The notes under the pieces are model-generated. The model saw only the letters and a program-made list of their open reading frames with translations. It had not been told where the DNA came from and did not search any database. The translations under genes were made by a program, and so were the position numbers. DNA of 29,649 nt, from positions 1 to 29,649 of the IMG/VR virus record IMGVR_UViG_3300035661_000264, one strand, 5' to 3'. How positions within the stretch are numbered: the stretch's first letter is position 1; each line of letters starts with the position of its first letter. This DNA is from a virus. This document shows, in pieces, positions 28,417 to 29,649 of this stretch.

Positions 28417-29166
28417 TCAGAGGGTGATGGCCCACATGTCGTCGGCCAGTTTGGGGTTGGTGATGTAGTCGTATGGCATCGTGAAGTAGCCGTTGATGCC
28501 CCAACTTGATCCCCACGAGTTGCGGACGATCATGCGACGTGAGTCATCGTCATAGCCGACACAGAGCACTGCGTGGCCGCCTAGTAGGCGTTCGCCTGGC
28601 GTGGGCATCTCTAGCCGACCTGAGTCGGCCACGGCTTGAGACTCGAAGCTCTCGTAGACTGCGAAGCCGAACACGAATGGCTTGTTGTCGTAGGCCAGGC
28701 ACGTCCTCATTGATTGAAGCGAGGTGATGCGGGCATACGAGCTAACCTTCTTGTTCAGCGCGTCGGCAAAGGCTGCCTTGGGTGGCTTCTGCTTGAATTT
28801 GCTGATGTCGTAGGGCCAGTCGAGTTCAGGGCAGACGCCAAGCTGGTTGACTGACTTGATGCCGTCGCGAATCATGGCCCCGGCATCTTGACGGACCGTG
28901 CCTTCTTTGACGCGTTCGTTATAGTAGATGAATAAGCGACTCGGCATCAGACCACCGGGGCCATTGGCGTAGTCGATGGCTCCTGCGATGGCGTTGCCGG
29001 TGCAGGATCCGAGCTGGCCTTGATCGTAGACCGCTGGCATGGCGCCGCGGAGATCAATAGAGGGCGGCAGCTGGGCTGGCTTGCCGATCATCATGTAAAG
29101 ATGGTCGCGGCCGTCGTGTTGATCCGGCCGCCAGCCATGAATGAACTTGCGTCGCTTGTTGGTCAT
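28417..29166 (-). CDS. Papain-like C1 family cysteine peptidase
   Basis: A protein of 249 residues. I chose ATG 29166 with AAAGGA about eight bases upstream, so a 36-residue upstream extension is excluded. The opening GWRPDQHDGRDHLY (11-24) resembles the usual start of bacterial and phage C1 peptidases. The active site is Cys55 in QGQLGSCTGNA with oxyanion Gln49, His198 in GGHAVLCVGYDD and Asn216 in NSWGSSWGINGYF. There is no signal peptide and no obvious prodomain, so it probably acts in the cytosol or the virion. It lies first in the operon, before terminase. The substrate is unknown; a host protein, or a virion precursor, is possible. The catalytic triad is intact. Confidence 0.88.
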   Translation of the reverse strand: MTNKRRKFIHGWRPDQHDGRDHLYMMIGKPAQLPPSIDLRGAMPAVYDQGQLGSCTGNAIAGAIDYANGPGGLMPSRLFIYYNERVKEGTVRQDAGAMIRDGIKSVNQLGVCPELDWPYDISKFKQKPPKAAFADALNKKVSSYARITSLQSMRTCLAYDNKPFVFGFAVYESFESQAVADSGRLEMPTPGERLLGGHAVLCVGYDDDSRRMIVRNSWGSSWGINGYFTMPYDYITNPKLADDMWAITL

Positions 29167-29366
29167 GGTATTAGTTCCTTTGGCCTGGGTGAAAAAGAAC
29201 CCCAATGCCGAACAAGCCTGAACTTCAGCACCGGGGGATCCAGCAAATCTCGTCACGAGATGGAAGCAGCTCAACCCCAGAAGAGCGCCAGGAAGCCCCC
29301 TAGGACCTCCCAGGATCGACGCAAAATGCCCTGAAGCGCCTACCCTGCCACTTGCCCCATCACGAG

Positions 29367-29394
29367 CGCACAGAGCCTGGATCTGCTCTGTGCG
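29367..29394 (-). promoter_or_regulatory. Perfect 10-bp inverted repeat in the leader
   Basis: CGCACAGAGC (29367-29376) and GCTCTGTGCG (29385-29394) are exact complements with an 8-base spacer. The repeat lies about 26 bases downstream of the candidate -10. It could be an operator for a repressor or activator, or a hairpin in the mRNA. There is no U-tract after it. Confidence 0.5.
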
Positions 29395-29419
29395 TAATCA
29401 AGGAGCTCTGGGTGGTTAA

Positions 29420-29447
29420 AGTATAAGGGGTGGCCCAAGCATGAAAA
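29420..29447 (-). promoter_or_regulatory. Candidate promoter for the packaging/head operon
   Basis: The minus strand has TTTTCA (29447-29442; four of six matches to TTGACA), a 16-base spacer, and TATACT (29425-29420; five of six matches to TATAAT). It sits just after the terminator and 250 bases before the first gene of the long operon, with the inverted repeat between. The -35 overlaps the terminator's T-run. Confidence 0.42.
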
Positions 29448-29471
29448 AAGCCAGCGCGGAGGCTGGCTTTT
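29444..29471. terminator. Bidirectional intrinsic terminator
   Basis: AAAAGCCAGC (29446-29455) and GCTGGCTTTT (29462-29471) form a stem with a 6-base loop. The minus-strand transcript ends in six T residues (29449-29444) and the plus-strand in four. It lies 16 bases after the stop of the upstream gene and fits a strong terminator for it. Confidence 0.85.
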
Positions 29472-29486
29472 GGTGGGATCGTCGGA

Positions 29487-29649
29487 TCAGTATGGCAATG
29501 GCGGAAGAGGCTGCCACCAGATCACCTTGACGACGTGATCATCGGCGTCCTCGTCGGCTCGGCATTGGTGGGTGACGGTGAACTTGTCTAGGGCCGGCCA
29601 ATAGGCGACCACATCAGCGACCATCGTCTCTCCGGCGATGGTGAAGTTG
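29487..29649 (-). CDS. C-terminus of a DUF551-like protein (5' end off the right edge)
   Basis: Minus-strand codons from the right edge to TGA at 29487-29489 give 53 residues (AGETMVADVVAYWPALDK, then TVTHQCRADEDADDHVVKV and WWQPLPPLPY). The ending WWxPLPxLP resembles the C-terminus of DUF551 proteins, small phage proteins of unknown function that end in HWMPLPPxP. The start is outside the window. The gene is followed by the terminator and so belongs to the transcript before the late operon. Confidence 0.55.
   Translation of the reverse strand, partial: NFTIAGETMVADVVAYWPALDKFTVTHQCRADEDADDHVVKVIWWQPLPPLPY

Larger units (their letters stand above)
29167..29486 (-). other. Non-coding leader of the packaging/head operon
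   Basis: This 320-base stretch has no supported gene. From the right it holds the bidirectional terminator, a candidate promoter (29420-29447), a perfect 10-bp inverted repeat and then about 200 bases down to the C1 peptidase start, in which I see no other element. It separates an upstream transcript from the late operon. Confidence 0.6.

Noticed and set aside
29167-29274. Longer start of the C1 peptidase at 29274
   Set aside because: ATG 29166 has a strong AAAGGA and begins the usual GWxPD opening nearby; the extra 36 residues have no family pattern.

Overview
The window looks like part of the genome of a tailed double-stranded DNA phage, or an intact-looking prophage. It is GC-rich and holds the packaging, head and part of the tail module. 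Every gene I accept is on the minus strand, so transcription runs from the right edge to the left edge. A DUF3383 sheath-like protein next to a DUF3277 tube-like protein points to a contractile tail (myovirus morphology). The host cannot be read from the sequence. The GC-rich coding, strong Shine-Dalgarno sites and family types fit a phage of a proteobacterium, but that is inference. No integrase, repressor, replication, lysis or baseplate gene is present.

Layout in transcription order. (1) Right edge, 29649-29487: end of an upstream gene that resembles DUF551, followed by a bidirectional terminator (29444-29471). (2) 29443-29167: leader with a candidate promoter and a perfect 10-bp inverted repeat. 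(3) 29166-28112: a papain-like C1 cysteine peptidase and a small unknown protein. (4) 28033-26302: terminase small and large subunits, overlapping by about 143 bases. (5) 26229-15438: a run of Ig-like, jelly-roll-like, propeller-like and repeat-rich structural proteins, probably the receptor-binding and appendage genes, lying unusually between the terminase and the portal. It includes a protein with a fibre-to-tail adaptor-like C-terminus and a cysteine-rich protein. (6) 15432-9687: a large protein with an R-S-E ADP-ribosyltransferase signature, two small or low-complexity proteins, the DUF1073 portal and a MuF-type head protein. (7) 9673-6319: a DUF2213 prohead protease with a probable nested in-frame scaffold start, a cement-like protein with a hydrophobic N-terminus, and the DUF2184 major capsid protein, followed by a terminator-like hairpin. 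(8) 6232-3915: connector, head-closure and tail-completion genes. (9) 3904-1: tail sheath, tail tube, tail assembly chaperones joined by a -1 frameshift signal, and a tape measure protein with a lytic transglycosylase domain, cut by the left edge.

How it works together: the terminase loads DNA through the portal into a shell of DUF2184 capsid protein that is matured by the DUF2213 protease and scaffold. Connector proteins join the head to a contractile tail whose length is set by the tape measure. Its transglycosylase domain probably opens peptidoglycan during entry. The ADP-ribosyltransferase, encoded among head genes, is a good candidate for a protein carried in the capsid and injected into the host. 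The C1 peptidase is a second, unexplained enzyme at the head of the operon. I consider the most interesting signals to be the ADP-ribosyltransferase with its accompanying small proteins, the frameshift signal, the nested scaffold start, the GxGxD-type 18-residue repeat protein and the fibre block between terminase and portal.
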